Positions 32,895 to 45,295 of a DNA stretch of 64,000 nt are shown here, one piece after another. The position numbers were made by a program, and so were the translations under genes. The notes under the pieces are model-generated. The model was not told the origin of the DNA. It searched no databases and saw only the letters and a program-made list of their open reading frames with translations. The stretch comes from Boswellia sacra (Eukaryota > Streptophyta > Magnoliopsida > Sapindales > Burseraceae): the NCBI GenBank assembly GCA_013180625.2, contig SNVD02011157.1:310001-374000 (forward strand), given 5' to 3'. Each line of letters begins with the position of its first letter. The first letter of the stretch is position 1.

Positions 32895-34349
32895 TCATTC
32901 GAATAGAGAGGGGTATTTGGTACGCATTTCTTCCTCTAATTCCCAATTTGCTTCTCCTATGGAGTGATTTTCCCAAAGTACTTTCACCAATGGTATGTTC
33001 CTCTTCTGAAGTCCATGTTCTTTGCGATCTATGATTTGGATCGATCTCTCCTCATATGTAAGATCGGCTCTCAACTCCGGAAGTTCAGAACTCAGCACAT
33101 GGGATGGATCCGAAACATATTTCCTTAACATGGAGACATGAAAGACATCACGCACTCCAGACAATGAAGGTGGTAAGGCAAGTTTATATGCTGCCTCTCC
33201 AATCCTTTCCAGAATCTCATAAGGGCCAATAAATCTTAGACTCAATTTCCCTTTCTTTTTAAATCGCATCACTCCTTTCATAGGAGCAACTTTAAGGAAA
33301 ACTTTATCTCCTACTGCAAATTCCAACTTCTTCCTTCGCTGATCAGCATAACTCTTCTGTCTGCTTTGTGCTGCATTCATTCTGTCCTTCACTTTTCGAA
33401 TGATATCACATGTTTGTTGTACAATTTCGGGCCCAAGTATCTTTCTTTCGCCAACCTCATCCCAATGGATGGGTGATCTACACTTCCTCCCATACAAGGC
33501 TTCATAAGGGGCCATTCTTATTGTGGATTGATAGCTATTGTTGTATGCAAATTCAACCAAAGTCAAGTGCTTGTCCCAGCTATCGTTGAAGTCCAACACA
33601 CAAGTTCTAAGCATATCTTCCAGAATCTGGATGGTCCTTTCCAACTGACCATCTGTTTGAGGATGAAAAGCCATGCTGAACTTTAATTTAGTGCCCAAAG
33701 CCTTATGTAAACTTTTCTAGAATTGGGAGGTGAATCTTGGGTCCCGATCTGAAACAATAGATACCGGTACTCCATGTAGTCTAACAATCTCATCTATATA
33801 GAGCTAAGCACATCTGTCCATAGTGAAGGTAGTGCGCACAGGAAGAAAATATGCTGATTTTGTTAACCGGTCCACAATCACCCAAATTGCATCATATCCA
33901 TTCCTAGTCCTCGGTAGACCCACAACAAAATCCACAGTGATGTGTTCCCATTTCCATTCTGGTATTGATAGTAGATTTAGTAATCCCGATGGCCTTTGAT
34001 GTTCAGCTTTAACTTGTTGACAAACTAAGCATTGTTCAACAAATTGAGCTATTTTCTTCTTCATACCAACCCACCAGTAGTTATTTCGGAAATCCCTATA
34101 CATCTTTGTATAGCCAGGATGCACCGAATAAGGAGAACTATGTGCTTCATTCAATATTTCTCGTTTCAACTCTATCACATTTGGCACACATAATCTTCCT
34201 TCGAAGTATAATACCCCGTCGAAAGAGATAACAAAACCTGGCCTCTTCCCCAATGGAACTTCTTCCCTCACCTTCTTCAAAAAGGCATCTTCACATTGAC
34301 TCTTCTTGATCTTCTCAATAATGGTGGGTTGCATGACCAATGAAGCCAA
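32895..34349 (-). pseudogene. Chromovirus integrase with chromodomain-like end
   Basis: Two open segments, 34349-33804 and 33698-32895, separated by stops. The zinc finger is visible (HSSPYSVHPGYTKMY, CLVCQQVKAEH). The catalytic core begins WEHITVDFVVGLP and continues IVDRLTKSAYFLPV; the Glu region is HPQTDGQLERTIQILED. Then come the GPY-like FIGPYEILERIG and a C-terminal chromodomain-like segment (IPLVKVLWENHS...EANWELEEEM) that in this clade targets insertion to chromatin. A TAG where a Trp is usual lies near 33718, and other stops lie at about 33805. Confidence 0.85.
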
Positions 34350-34415
34350 ATGTAAGCATTTATTCAGCTAAACAATCTCAATAGCAAGTTTCTCCAGATC
34401 TTGCATTATTGACCG

Positions 34416-34844
34416 TTATGTGGTAACTAAAGCAGCCATATGTCCAGATGACTTTCTACTCAAGGCATCCGCCACCACATTCGCTTTTCCAGGATGATAA
34501 TTAATGACACAATTATAATCCTTGACCAATTCAAGCCATCGCCTTTGCCTCATATTTAATTCCTTCTGAGTGAAGAAATATTTAAGGCTCTTATGGTCGG
34601 TATAAATCTCACATCTTGCTCCGTATAAGTAATGCCTCCAAATCTTTAATGCAAACACCACTGCTGCCAGTTCTAGATCATGGATAGGGTAATTCTTCTC
34701 ATAGTCCTTCAATTGTCGAGATGTATAGGCTATAACCTTGCCATTTTGCATCAAAACACACCCCAACCCGTTCTTAGAAGCATAACTGTATATCACAAAT
34801 CCTTCTGAACCAAAAGGGATAGTCAGTACTGGAGCTGTCACCAA
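34416..34844 (-). pseudogene. Chromovirus RNase H
   Basis: This segment reads [33 protein letters not shown] and [19 protein letters not shown], then [11 protein letters not shown] and [10 protein letters not shown]. The first catalytic Asp of the family (usually SDAS) reads Tyr here (SYAS), which should abolish activity. It is bounded by stops on both sides. Confidence 0.85.
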
Positions 34845-34859
34845 TCGGTTCTTGAGTTC

Positions 34860-35558
34860 CTAAAAACTTTTCTCACAGTCTTCTGACCATACAAAAGCTA
34901 CATTCTTCCTAGTCAACTGTGTTAAGGGCGAGGCTATCTTGGAAAAGCCTTCAACAAATCTCCTATAGTATCCAGCCAATCCCAGAAAGCTACGCACTTC
35001 AGTTACATTAGTCGGTCTCGGCCACTTCACAATAGCTTCCACTTTATTTGGGTCTACTGAGATCCCATCACCTGAAACAATGTGACCCAAGAAGGAAATC
35101 TGGTTGAGCCAAAATTCGCATTTCTTGAATTTGGCATACAGTTTCTTCTTTCTCAATAACTGCAATACCCTTCTCAAATGCTCTTCGTGTTCTTCAAAAT
35201 TCTTAGAATACACCAAAATATCATCAATGAACACAATGACAAATTTATCCAAGAATTCCTTAAAAACACGGTTCATAAGATCCATAAAAGCAGCTGGAGC
35301 ATTCGTGAGTCCAAAAGGCATCACCAAGAATTCATAGTGCCCATACCTCGTTCGAAAGGCAGTCTTGGAAATGTCTTCCTTTCTGATCTTTAACTGATGG
35401 TATCCGGATCGAAGATCAATCTTAGAAAACACACTTGCCCCATGCAACTGATCGAGTAGATCATCAATCCTTGGAAGTGGATACTTGTTCTTTATAGTCA
35501 CCCGATTCAACTCACGATAATCAATGCACAATCTTATTGTCCCATCCTTTTTCTTCAC
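34860..35558 (-). pseudogene. Chromovirus reverse transcriptase
   Basis: RT core with [66 protein letters not shown], and the catalytic box [12 protein letters not shown]. The frame is preceded by TAG at 35577-35579, where the family has Trp, and ends in TAG where it has Gln (SFQEL-type). Catalytic Asp residues are kept. Confidence 0.9.
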
Positions 35559-35576
35559 AAACAGAACTAGTGCTCC

Positions 35577-36707
35577 CTAAGGAGAGACACTGGGATGAAT
35601 GAAACCCTTATCCAGTAACTCCTGTAACTGCTCCTTCAATTCTTTAAGTTCCGTTGGTGACATCCGATATGGAATTTTGAATATAGGAGTGGTTCCCAGT
35701 AAAAGATCGATAGTGAACTCAATTTCTCGATCGGGAGGGAGTCTGGGTAATTCTTCTGGGAACACATCTATAAATTCATTTACTACTGGAATGTTTTGAA
35801 TACTCTTTTCGTCCTTCGGTGTCTCCATAACACGAGCCAAGAAACCCATACATCCCTTCTGAAGGAACTTTTGGGCTTTCAAAGCTGAAACAATCCGTGG
35901 CAATGAAACTATATCCACCCCGACAAAGCTGCACTCCAATCCGAGTGGAGTATGGAATACCACTTTCTTCTCAAAACACTTGACATCTGCATGATATTTA
36001 GACAGCCAATCCATACCCAGAATCACATCAAAATCACGCATCTCCAAGATGATTAGATTGGCCTCTAACTCTTGGCTATCTATTTTAATCGGGCAGGATT
36101 TCAACTCTTCTTTAGCACACAATGCCATCCCCAAATGAGTAGAGACACACATCTCAACCTCCATAATTGAAGGCTTTACCTCCACTTTATGAGCAAAAGT
36201 ACGAGACATAAAGGAATGAGTGGCACTCGAATCAAACAATACATGAGCATTATGACTAAGAACAGAGATAATACCAGAAACAACCGATGGAGCCTCCCGT
36301 GCTTCAGTGGTGGCAAAGGCATAGACTCTTCCTTGAGCTCGTGGTTCTCTACCCGATGCATTCTGAACTCTACCAGGAGTAATAGGAGCTTGACTGGCTT
36401 CAGGACATGATGCAATAAAGTGTCCAATTTTTCCACACCGGAAGCACGCTCCAGTCTTGAAATGACACATTTCTTTATGTGTTCTGTGGCATGTGTCACA
36501 TACAGGAAATTCTTTCCTACCCGTATTCTGCTTCTTCTTTCCTTTGCCTTTCTCGAACCGTTTGCTATTATTCCTCCATGGCTTTCTTGGTTGAGAACCA
36601 GAACCCTCTTCTTTAGACTTGCCAGCTTCAGTCATTTCTTCATCTCTGTCCAATATCTGAGCCTTCCTCAGCACTGCACTGTAGCTTTTCAATTCAAAAG
36701 CTGCCAC
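35577..36707 (-). pseudogene. Chromovirus gag C-terminus and protease
   Basis: Basic region, then a CCHC zinc knuckle (CFRCGKIGHFIASC) with a preceding CX2CH-type motif (CDTCHRTHKEMC). The protease domain has LFDSSATHSFMS, where the usual Asp-Ser-Gly is Asp-Ser-Ser, and the later VILGMDWLSKYHADV. The Gly to Ser change would probably inactivate the protease. The C-terminal part (FPEELPRLPPDREIEFTIDL) is the start of the RT entry region. Confidence 0.88.
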
Positions 36708-36727
36708 GTGCCTTCGAATTTCTGGTT

Positions 36728-37303
36728 TCAGGCCTTTCTCAAAGAGCTTGGCTTTCTCCTTTCTGTATTGATGAGGTGTGGAGCAAATTTGGAGAGAGCC
36801 TCGAACTTCCTTTCATATTCTGTAAGGGACATGGACCCCTGAGTTAACTGTAAAAATTCAGCAATCTTCTCATTCTTCAATGACTGAGGGAAGTACTTGT
36901 CATAAAACAACTCTTTAAACTGAGCCCAAGTAAGCACTCCATCTTCTCCAGTGTGAGCTCTCTTGGTCATTTCCCACCAGTAACTTGCACTATCATCTAG
37001 CATAAAAGTAGAACATGTGAGCCATTGTGTATCAGTACACCCCATAAGCTCGAATATTCTCTCCATTTTACGAACCCATTCTTCTGCAGCTAATGGGTTT
37101 GTTGAGCCTGTAAAGGATGGAGGGTTGAGTCTTCTAAACTGCTCCACAACTTGTATATTTTCAGAAGTGGTGGTGGAACTAGGTTGTGCAGCCTCCCGTC
37201 TCACATCAGTTAAAATCTGTACTAACTCTTGGACTGTAGTGTCCTGAGCCCGTGAGCTGCTACTAGTCCCAATTTGCCTCTTCGATCTTCTATTTCTAAC
37301 CAA
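36728..37303 (-). pseudogene. Chromovirus gag N-terminus
   Basis: Capsid part of Gag with FRRLNPPSFTGSTNPLAAEEW, MERIFELMGC, FMLDDSASYWWEMTKR, FKELFYDKYFPQSLKNEK and SMSLTEYERKFEALSKFAP. The frame shifts near 36770 before joining the segment at 36707. The true start codon is close to 37303. Confidence 0.85.
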
Positions 37304-37649
37304 AGCAGGTTCGTCCAGCTCCGAGGTTCGTCCAGCTCCGAGGTTCGTCTCACTCTAGATGTGGTGCTACCTCTTCTCATTTCCTCCACGGTGGGGTTAT
37401 CGACCCTCCTGGGTCATCCCGATCGAGACATGACTATCAATTCTGATCATTAGAACAGAATGAGGCACCATATAAATAACGATAATTCTACTAATAATAA
37501 TAATTAGCACTCCTCATCATATACAACCATTTCAGAGATTTCAATATAGAAATCAAACAATTATCTATCTTACTTACTATAGAGGATTTGGCATGGACTT
37601 GGTTCCCTTGACCGCTTGTAACAAAATGTCTACAGAACCTTAAACCTAT

Positions 37650-37661
37650 GCTCTGATACCA
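37650..37661 (-). other. Primer binding site (chromovirus)
   Basis: On minus it reads TGGTATCAGAGC, complementary to the 3' end of initiator tRNA-Met, four bases inside the 5' LTR. Confidence 0.88.
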
Positions 37662-37665
37662 CTAC

Positions 37666-40261
37666 TGTCATAACCCATACTAGATAAACAAAATATAGCA
37701 TTTTTACGATCATTTAAATATGAACTCTGTTATTTCCTTCAAAAATTAGTATTATTATCACACAAAACAGAGCTTCTAATCACAACCACACCATTTCACT
37801 GTATATAGATACATTCAAAAATCAAAAGAGTTTCTACAATATGGCTATGCTAATATAGAGCAGCGGTCTTTGGTTGCCAAGGGAACTCTATCGATATGTC
37901 AAAAGTCCTCCATCCAAAAACTCACTCTACTACTCACCTAAGGCACACAACAACTTTAGTGAGTAAAACTTAGTAAGTAAGCTAAGTGAATATACGATAA
38001 TAAACAATAACATTGGAATTCAATCTACAGTATGAAATTATCCACTTCTAACTACACAGGCATTAGCTAACTTGTTAAAGAAGAAATGCTCTGAACTCAC
38101 TTCGGTTACATTTGTACTCCTTCGCCAATTTTCTTTCTAGACCTTTGTAGGTCGATTCAATCTCACATAAGTGAGTTCACATTTCTCTACTCATCGCTTT
38201 TTCATGTACAATCACAATCACAAAATGAGGAAGCTTCCATAGTATCAGTTACAGTCACCTAGGGAAAGGCTCTCTAATCAAGGTAGGACTTTTCATTTCA
38301 CAGTCAGTTCCCATACAATAGCTCAAGGCTAGTCTGACAATCCAGGTAATACCGGGCCCATGCTACCGAATCTCGTCTAGAGAAACACATGGTCTAGACC
38401 TCCCCTCAAGCCATGGGAGTACGGAATGCTCAAGGCTAGTCTAACAATCCGGGTGATACTGGGCCATGCTACCAAATCTCATCTAGAGAAACACATGGTC
38501 CAGACCTTCCCTCAAGCCATGGAACAGTACAGAATAGTACGAATACATTTAGATGCCTACACTTGAAATAGCTCAAGGCTAGTCTGACAATCCGGGTGAT
38601 ACCGGGCCTATGCTACCGAATCCCATGTAAGGAAACACATGGTCCAGACCTCCCATCAAGCTATGAGAGCTAAACTTCCTAGGTCTTGGCATGCCAATCA
38701 CTTTTCCTCATTCACAATCAATCACATTAAAGAAGCTCGATATCAGGCTTCTAAAACAGTCACAATATCTCACATTCAAGCATCAAGGTGCTTACAATTA
38801 ATAGTGTTACAATCCACAAAATTACATACATACAGTACGCAAAATTTATTGTGGCCTCAGAATAGTTAGCTTACTTATCTTGTATAGTTGCTTTTCGATG
38901 CTTGTGATTGACCTAAAAATAAAACAAAATCTCTTTTTAGGTCACCATACACTTGTAAAATATTTCCCCATTTTTTGCTCTATTTCCATACTTACTTTGA
39001 CAAACAATTCACAACAACAATTATCTACTTCCAAAAATTTACACAAGTAGGTGGACATCTTTTACACACATACCTCATGTCTCCTTGAAATTTTTAGAGC
39101 CAATTTGGGGTCATTTGGCCACTCAAAATAATCAAATTTATTACCTCAACAATTCTGCCACTCCATTCACTTCACTGAGCACTATCAACTTAAAAATTTG
39201 TAGGAATTTCAATCCTACTCAAATATCTACAAAAATTTACAGACTGGTATATAACATATGTATATACCTCCATACCAGAAATCAGGGCTTTTCAAGGGAT
39301 TTAAGTCATTTAAACCCAATTAATTCTAACTGCCCTGTTTTGGAAACTGAAAAATTCCAGTTTTATCAAGCCAAATTTAAAAATTCATAGAAATTTATAC
39401 AGAGCTTCAATCTCATTAAAAATTTACAGTCTTATATCTGACACATATAAGAACTTGCATACAAAAATTCATGCACTTTTACAAAGATTTGCCCCCTCAA
39501 ATCGAGTTCACTCTCCCTGCCCTATTTTAAAACAGGGGAATTCACAATTTTTGAACCAGAATTTCAAAATTCATTACAATTTACACACTACAAATTTTTA
39601 AGTGATTCTAATTGCTATACACTCCTGGACATGTCTGTTTTCATCCATAAAAATTTCAGAACAAGAAAATGTCCCCCTGATTTTTGGTAATTTTTGGAAC
39701 ATGCACTGTTCAGTGTAACAAAATTTCCAGGATTTGAACTAAACTCTCAATTCTAGCTTATATCTTCATCTCCTTACTTAGATGCATTCAAAACTCATTC
39801 AAATTCACATCTCCATACAATTTTCCAGCTGCACAAACAACAATTCATATACTCACATCACAACCCAAAAGAATTCTTGCAAATACATACACAATAGCAC
39901 AAGAATTCTAAAGGAAAAAGATGAGTTCTTACCCTTTTCTTTCTTCCTTCTCCTTACCTTCTTTGTGGTCTTGATGAATTTTTCTGTTGAAAACTTAGAG
40001 AAAGTGTGAAGAGCTGAAACCGTTCACTTAAGAGCAAGAGGGAAGAAATTCTAGAATTCTTCCCATTTTTATAGTATATTAAGGCAAATTTCTCATTAGT
40101 CCTTCTCTCCTCTTTTATAACTATTAAACCCATCACTCTTTTAATTAAGCCCCTCATTCTTTCATTTATTACATTACAATTCAAATACATTATATATACA
40201 TTAATACATATGTAACCATAACACATGAAATAATGTACACTACAAAATTTAGAATATTACA
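37666..40261 (-). repeat. Chromovirus 5' LTR
   Basis: 2596 bp, the partner of 30253-32848. It is the upstream LTR for minus-strand transcription. Confidence 0.92.
40066..40073 (-). promoter_or_regulatory. TATA box in chromovirus 5' LTR
   Basis: On minus it reads TATAAAAATGGGAAG, about 190 bp from the outer LTR edge. The same word is at 32653-32660 in the 3' LTR. It implies a short U3 and a very long R/U5. Confidence 0.5.
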
Positions 40262-41346
40262 CAGATTGTTGGACTAGTGTTCAGTTTGTGACTATGTGTG
40301 CCATATGTATCCTCGAGGTCATAGAGAATTGCATGGTGGTTCGAACCTTGTGATTGAATGAATAAGGGGAGGTCCAAACCATGTGCTTCCTTAGAAAGGA
40401 TTCTTTAACATAGGTCCGATATCACCTGGTTTATTGGACTACTCTCAACATTTTGACAACCATGTGATATATGTGTCCTTATGAGTATATGAATTTGAAG
40501 GAATGGGACATGAACATGTGTAATGTTATGTGTACATCTATGGGTATATGTGTTAAGACTTGGCCTGAATGAGGCATGTGTGAAATGGGCCATATACATA
40601 ACTATGTGTATATGTGTATATGAAATTGTTTGATAGGAAGAGCCTAAGAGAGGCAAGTATGAACTGTTTAAGTGGTGTTAATGAGCTAAGATTATAGGCC
40701 AAAATACAGAATTTGCACAGGGATGCCATATTTGTTACGCAGGAGCGCAACCCACATCAATCCAAGAGAGTTTGGGCAGATATTTGGCGCAATTACACAA
40801 CTAATTTGGCATAGGAGAGCCATTCTGGCATCCAAAATTGACATGAACTAGAGACTTGCGCCGCTAAGCTAGTCGTTTCGCGTAAGAGTGTGATTGTTGA
40901 ATTTTAAATAGTAATTATGACTTCTAAAACAAGTAAATCGTGACTTAAGGGATAAGCAATGAATTTTAGTCTTATTTGTATTTGCATTTTTGTTGGTTAA
41001 TTATTGCTGAAACCTTTAATTAGCTTACTAACTGGGTGATTACTCACTAGTTTATTGTGTACCTCAGGTGATAGATAAATGGTGTTGAGGATGGAGGATT
41101 TTTGGCATGGAGACGCCTAAGTTCCCTTGGCAACTACAAACCTGCTGCCCTTTTTGTTGTTTTATTTACCATCTTTTTTATTGTGTATCACATTGTATGT
41201 ATGTATGATATAATACAGTGGTAATAAGTTGTATTAGGAACTCTAGTCAATGAATAAAACGGGCATGTTTGCTTCTTTAGTTCTTAGTTGGCTGTTTGAC
41301 TGAACGCTTGTAATTATCTTATGAATTCATGATATGGGGTGTGACA
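40262..41346 (+). repeat. Split gypsy LTR, right part
   Basis: Continues the LTR interrupted at 30252, starting with the repeated CAGAT and TTGTTGGACTAGTG, and ends GGGGTGTGACA. Together the two parts are about 2.96 kb. The sequence immediately right of it is exon/intron DNA of a cysteine synthase pseudogene. Confidence 0.7.
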
Positions 41347-42595
41347 TTATTATTATATTATCCTCTGTTTGCATTCTTATGCTTATGTGTAGGTTTAAGG
41401 TGTAGAACTATCTAAAAGTGCAATCTTAACTAGAAGACAACCTCGTGAGCTTACTATTTCTTTTCATGTCTTCTTCCTTTCGTGCTTTTGATGTGGATTG
41501 TTCAGGTATGTGCTGTTGCATTCTGGCTCACTTGACAGATTTTTTTTGTTGTTTTGAAGCTTAGTGACACATTAACAAAATTTGCAAGTGTCAGTGAGCC
41601 CGAGACAAATAATCCTTAGAGAAAAGTACAAATGGTTCCAACATTTCTATTTTACAAGAATCATAATGTTGAAGTCTTGTTTTGAAAACTGTGTAACCAT
41701 AGACTCTATCTTAATATTGTAAATTTAAGTTTCTGGATAGGTTCTCTTTCAAAATTCTGAGAAACGTTTCCTAATTGTATACAATATGTCATGAAACATC
41801 CTATAGGCAAGTATCTGAGCCAAGGTATTGGCCCCGGTATCATCATTCCTACTTTGGATATGGACATACTTGATGAAGTCATTCCAAAAAGTCTTAAAAC
41901 CATATTGAAAGTTATTTCATATGTAAAATTAGATATTTAATTTCTAATTATGCATTAAATAAATGTTGTAAGTCCTTATGATGGAACTTTTCGAATGGTG
42001 GAACTAGAACAAATTATGTACTCTCAAAGACAGATTCTTGTAAATGTAAAACATTATTGTAAGCCAGCTGGTACATTGATTCTTTGACAATAACTACATG
42101 AATATAGCAGTGTTAGTAGAAAGAGATTTTCTTTTATTGAATTGCATTGCCATTGAAACATCTTTTTGGATATCAATTGAGGAAGCTATTGAAACAGTTG
42201 AGTTGCTTGCCTAAAAGAAGGTTTGCTGGTATATTCACAGCCTTTGGATTGCTATTCAATGTTGTTAATTGTAGTAAATGTTCTGAATTTCAAAGGATCA
42301 TTTCTTTGGCAGGTAGGGATATCATCTGGTAATGCAATTGCTGCTACTATAAAGTTGGCAAAGAGACCTGAAAATGCTGGAAAACTGATTGCTGTGAGTT
42401 TCTTCAGTGGTACTCTACTTAGTTAGTTGCCTTTGGAGTTGGACTACAACACACTTAAGCTCAATCTAATTGGAAAAACCAATTCATAATCTTCACTAAC
42501 TACACTACCCATTTCATCACTTTAGCTCTATGTGCAGGTGATTTTCCCTAGTGATAGAGAGCGTTATCTTTCAATAGAGTCGTTTGACTTCATTA
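41347..42595 (+). pseudogene. Cysteine synthase-like pseudogene (exons 6-10)
   Basis: This is a decayed copy of the gene at 49295-51508. Exon 6 (41393-41444) has a stop at its second codon (GTT TAA). Exon 7 is at about 41806-41884 (QGIGPGIIIPTLDMDILDEVI) and has lost its donor. Exon 8, about 42170-42229, has TAA where copy 2 has Leu. Exon 9 (42313-42393) keeps its splice sites and most of the GISSGxA PLP loop. Exon 10 (42538-42595) is cut by a copia element and resumes at 47194. Introns also align with copy 2. Exons 1-5 are absent: the copy starts at the edge of a gypsy LTR. Confidence 0.88.
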
Positions 42596-42877
42596 TGTCA
42601 GTTATTGTGCTTAGGATTGCTGCCACATTTGCAGAATGTTTTTTTGTCCTGTTTTGATTATTTCAAATTTTGTTTCCTAGTTTCAAGGAGGTCGGCCTAA
42701 TTATAGGACATGATCTATGTGGTTAGTTATTTTTAGGCCTTTAAATTGTAAGTACTGAATTCAATGAAACTAGATCTCTCTCTTCTTCAACACAATCTCT
42801 AATGTTCGTTATTGAAAAACTTTTATTCCTTCCTCCAAATTCATCTTTGTTTTTTTGTTGCAACTTTACAAATAACA
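42596..42877 (+). repeat. Copia 5' LTR
   Basis: 282 bp, TGTCAGTTATTGTGC to AAATAACA, matching 46902-47193 with several substitutions and a ~10-bp indel. Confidence 0.9.
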
Positions 42878-42936
42878 ACAATAGGTATCAGAGCTTTCTT
42901 CTTAAAGAACCTGTGAGAGTCTGAGATTGAATTCAA

Positions 42937-44091
42937 GTGGACGCCATAGACACAGAAGCTAGTTTTTCATCAATTGCTCCTCCAATGTTCAATGGAGAAA
43001 ATTATCAGATTTGGGCTGTAAGAATAGAGACCCACCTGGATGCACTGGATCTTTGGGAAGCTGTAGAAAAGGATTATGATGTTCCTCCACTGCTAGACAA
43101 CCCTACAATGGCCCAGATCAAGAATTAGAAGGACAAAAAAATGAGAAAGTCATAAGCAAAGGCCTGTTTGTTTGCTGTCGTTTCATCGACTATCTTCATC
43201 CGAATCATGTTACTCAAATTAGCAAAAGAAATCTGGGATTATCTCAAAATAGAGTATGAAGGAAATGAGAGGATCAAAAGAATACAAGTGCTGAATTTGA
43301 TCAGAGATTTTGAACTGCAGAAAATGAAGGAATCTGAAACCATTAAAGAGTATTCTGACAAACTTCTAAGTATTGCCAATAAGGTAAGACTGCTCGGTTT
43401 TGCGAGGATTCTTGAAAAATTCTTAGTAAAGATGCCTAAAAAGTTTGAGGCAACCATTACGACCTTGGAGAACACCAATGATTTGTCCAAGATTACCTTG
43501 GTAGAGCTCTTAGATGCTTTACAGGCACAAAAGCAAAGAAGGGTCATGAGGCAAGAAAGAGTCGTTGAAGGAGCATTGCTAGTCAAGCATCAAGAAGGAG
43601 AGAAAATAAGGAAGAAAAAGAACAAAAGGAATTCTGCTACAAGTGGCAATGCTGCAACAAATAGCAATGCTACAGCAAACAACAACAAGAACAAGACCAG
43701 AGGTACGAAGGGAAATCATCCTCAATGCCAACATTGTGGCAAAAAGGATCATCCTCCTTTCAAATGTTGGAGGAGACCTAATGCAAAATGCAGCAGGTGT
43801 AACCAACTTGGTCATGAAGCTGTGATTTGCAAAAATAAAATTCAGCAAGAAGAAGCAGATGCTCAAGTTGCTAATCAAGAGGAGGAGGATCAGCTTTTTA
43901 TTGCTACTTGCTTTTCAGGTAGTGATTCAAGTGAGAGTTGGTTAATTGACAGTGGCTGCACTAATCATATGACACATGACAAGAAGCTGTTTAAGGAATT
44001 AAGAAGCACAAAGACTTCAAAAGTCAGTATTGGTAATAGACAACATATAGTAGTCAAGGGAAAGGCAACATTGCAATTACAAGATTTTTAG
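42937..44091 (+). pseudogene. Copia gag and protease
   Basis: Gag begins DAIDTEASFSSIAPPMFNGE. The expected ATG reads GTG at 42937. A TAG at about 43126 splits it. The capsid region follows (EIWDYLKIEYEGNERIK, IRDFELQKMKESETIKEYS). Two zinc knuckles are visible (CQHCGKKDHPPFKC and CSRCNQLGHEAVIC). The protease starts at WLIDSGCTNHMTHDKKLF with the catalytic Asp-Ser-Gly. The end at 44089-44091 is a stop inside the polyprotein. Confidence 0.85.
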
Positions 44092-45295
44092 ATACAAAAC
44101 TTATCTTTGATGTTCTCTATGTTCTAGAAATTGACCAAAATCTGTTGAGTGCTAGTCAATTGATAGAGAAAGGCTTCAAAGTACATTTTGAAAACAAATA
44201 CTGCCTGATAAAGGATGCATCTAGTCAAGAGATTTTCAAGTTCAATATTAGCAGAAAGAGCTTCACACTTAATCCATTAGAGAAGGAGCACGCTGCGTTT
44301 CCTACTAAGAAAAGTGTCACGGAGATATGGCACTAGAGGCTCGACCATTATTATCATCAAAGACTACTACTGCTTCAAACAAAGCAATTAGTGAGGGATT
44401 TACCTATTTTAGAAGATCATCTTCCTCACTGCCAAGCATGTCAATATGGAAAGCAACACAGACAACCATATCCAAAAACAGCTTGGAGAGCAACACAGAA
44501 GCTTCAATTGATCCACACTGATTTATCAGGACCACAAAGAAAACCCTTTCTCAAAGGTAGCCTTTACTATATTGCCTTCATTGATGATTTTACAAGATTA
44601 TGCTGGATTTTTTTCTTAAAATTCAAGTCAGAAGTGGCTGGAGTGTTTTGGAAGTTCAAGAAAATTGTGGAAAACCAAAGTGGTTGCAACATTCAACTTC
44701 TAAGGTCAGATAATGGAAAAGAATACACCTAAGAAGAATTCAATTTATTTTGCGAGGAAGCGAGCATAGAACACCAGCTTACTGCTCCCTACACTCCGTA
44801 ACAAAATGGCGTTAGTGAGAGAAAAAACAGATACATACTGGAAATGACAAGATGCATGCTACATGAGAAAAACTTACCAAAGCAATTCTGGGTAGAGGCG
44901 GCAAATACAGCAGTTTTTCTTCAGAACAGGCTTCCTACAAAGGCAGTGAAGAATCAGACACCATTCAAAGCTTGGTATGGATATAAACCGTTTTAAACTT
45001 CCTTAAAGTGTTTGGTTGTTTGTGCTTCACCTATATTCCTCAGGTTAAGCGTGATAAACTAGACAAGAAGGTAGTACAAGGCATTTTCATAGGCTACAGC
45101 AAAATATCCAAGCCTTACAAAGTTTTTTAGCCACAAACGGGGAATATTATCATAAGCAGAGATGTGTACTTTTTGGAAAATGAAGAATGGAACTAGGAGA
45201 CTTTAAAGGACTCAAACCAAGCCTCAAATCAACTAAAGCTAAACTTTCTTATTAGAAATGTTGAGGGGTAGCAAAATGAAGATTGGCAAAATGAT
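44092..45295 (+). pseudogene. Copia GAG-pre-integrase and integrase
   Basis: Frame-shifted segments encode the pre-integrase zinc-finger region (LPHCQACQYGKQHRQP) and the integrase core: HTDLSGPQRKPFLKGS with the first Asp, LLRSDNGKEYT with the second, then QNGVSERKNR with the Glu. Stops interrupt it at 44334, 44732, 44803 and later. No usable protein remains. Confidence 0.8.

Larger units (their letters stand above)
30253..40261 (-). mobile_element. Full-length Ty3/gypsy chromovirus
   Basis: A 10,009-bp element lies on minus between exact duplications CAGAT (30248-30252, 40262-40266). It has two 2596-bp LTRs, a tRNA-Met primer binding site (complement of 37650-37661) and a polypurine tract at 32849-32863. 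The polyprotein runs 37303 to 32895: gag with zinc knuckle, protease, RT, RNase H, integrase and a chromodomain-like C-terminus, as in Tekay/Del-type chromoviruses. Stops and one frameshift break it into at least six frames. It sits inside an LTR of the same family. Confidence 0.93.

Noticed and set aside
28371..41346. The split LTR as an ordinary solo LTR with target duplication
   Set aside because: The flanks CTGTT and TTATT do not match, so a simple insertion plus LTR recombination is not supported.
41706..41903. Minus-strand 65-codon frame
   Set aside because: Antisense shadow of exon 7 of the cysteine synthase pseudogene.
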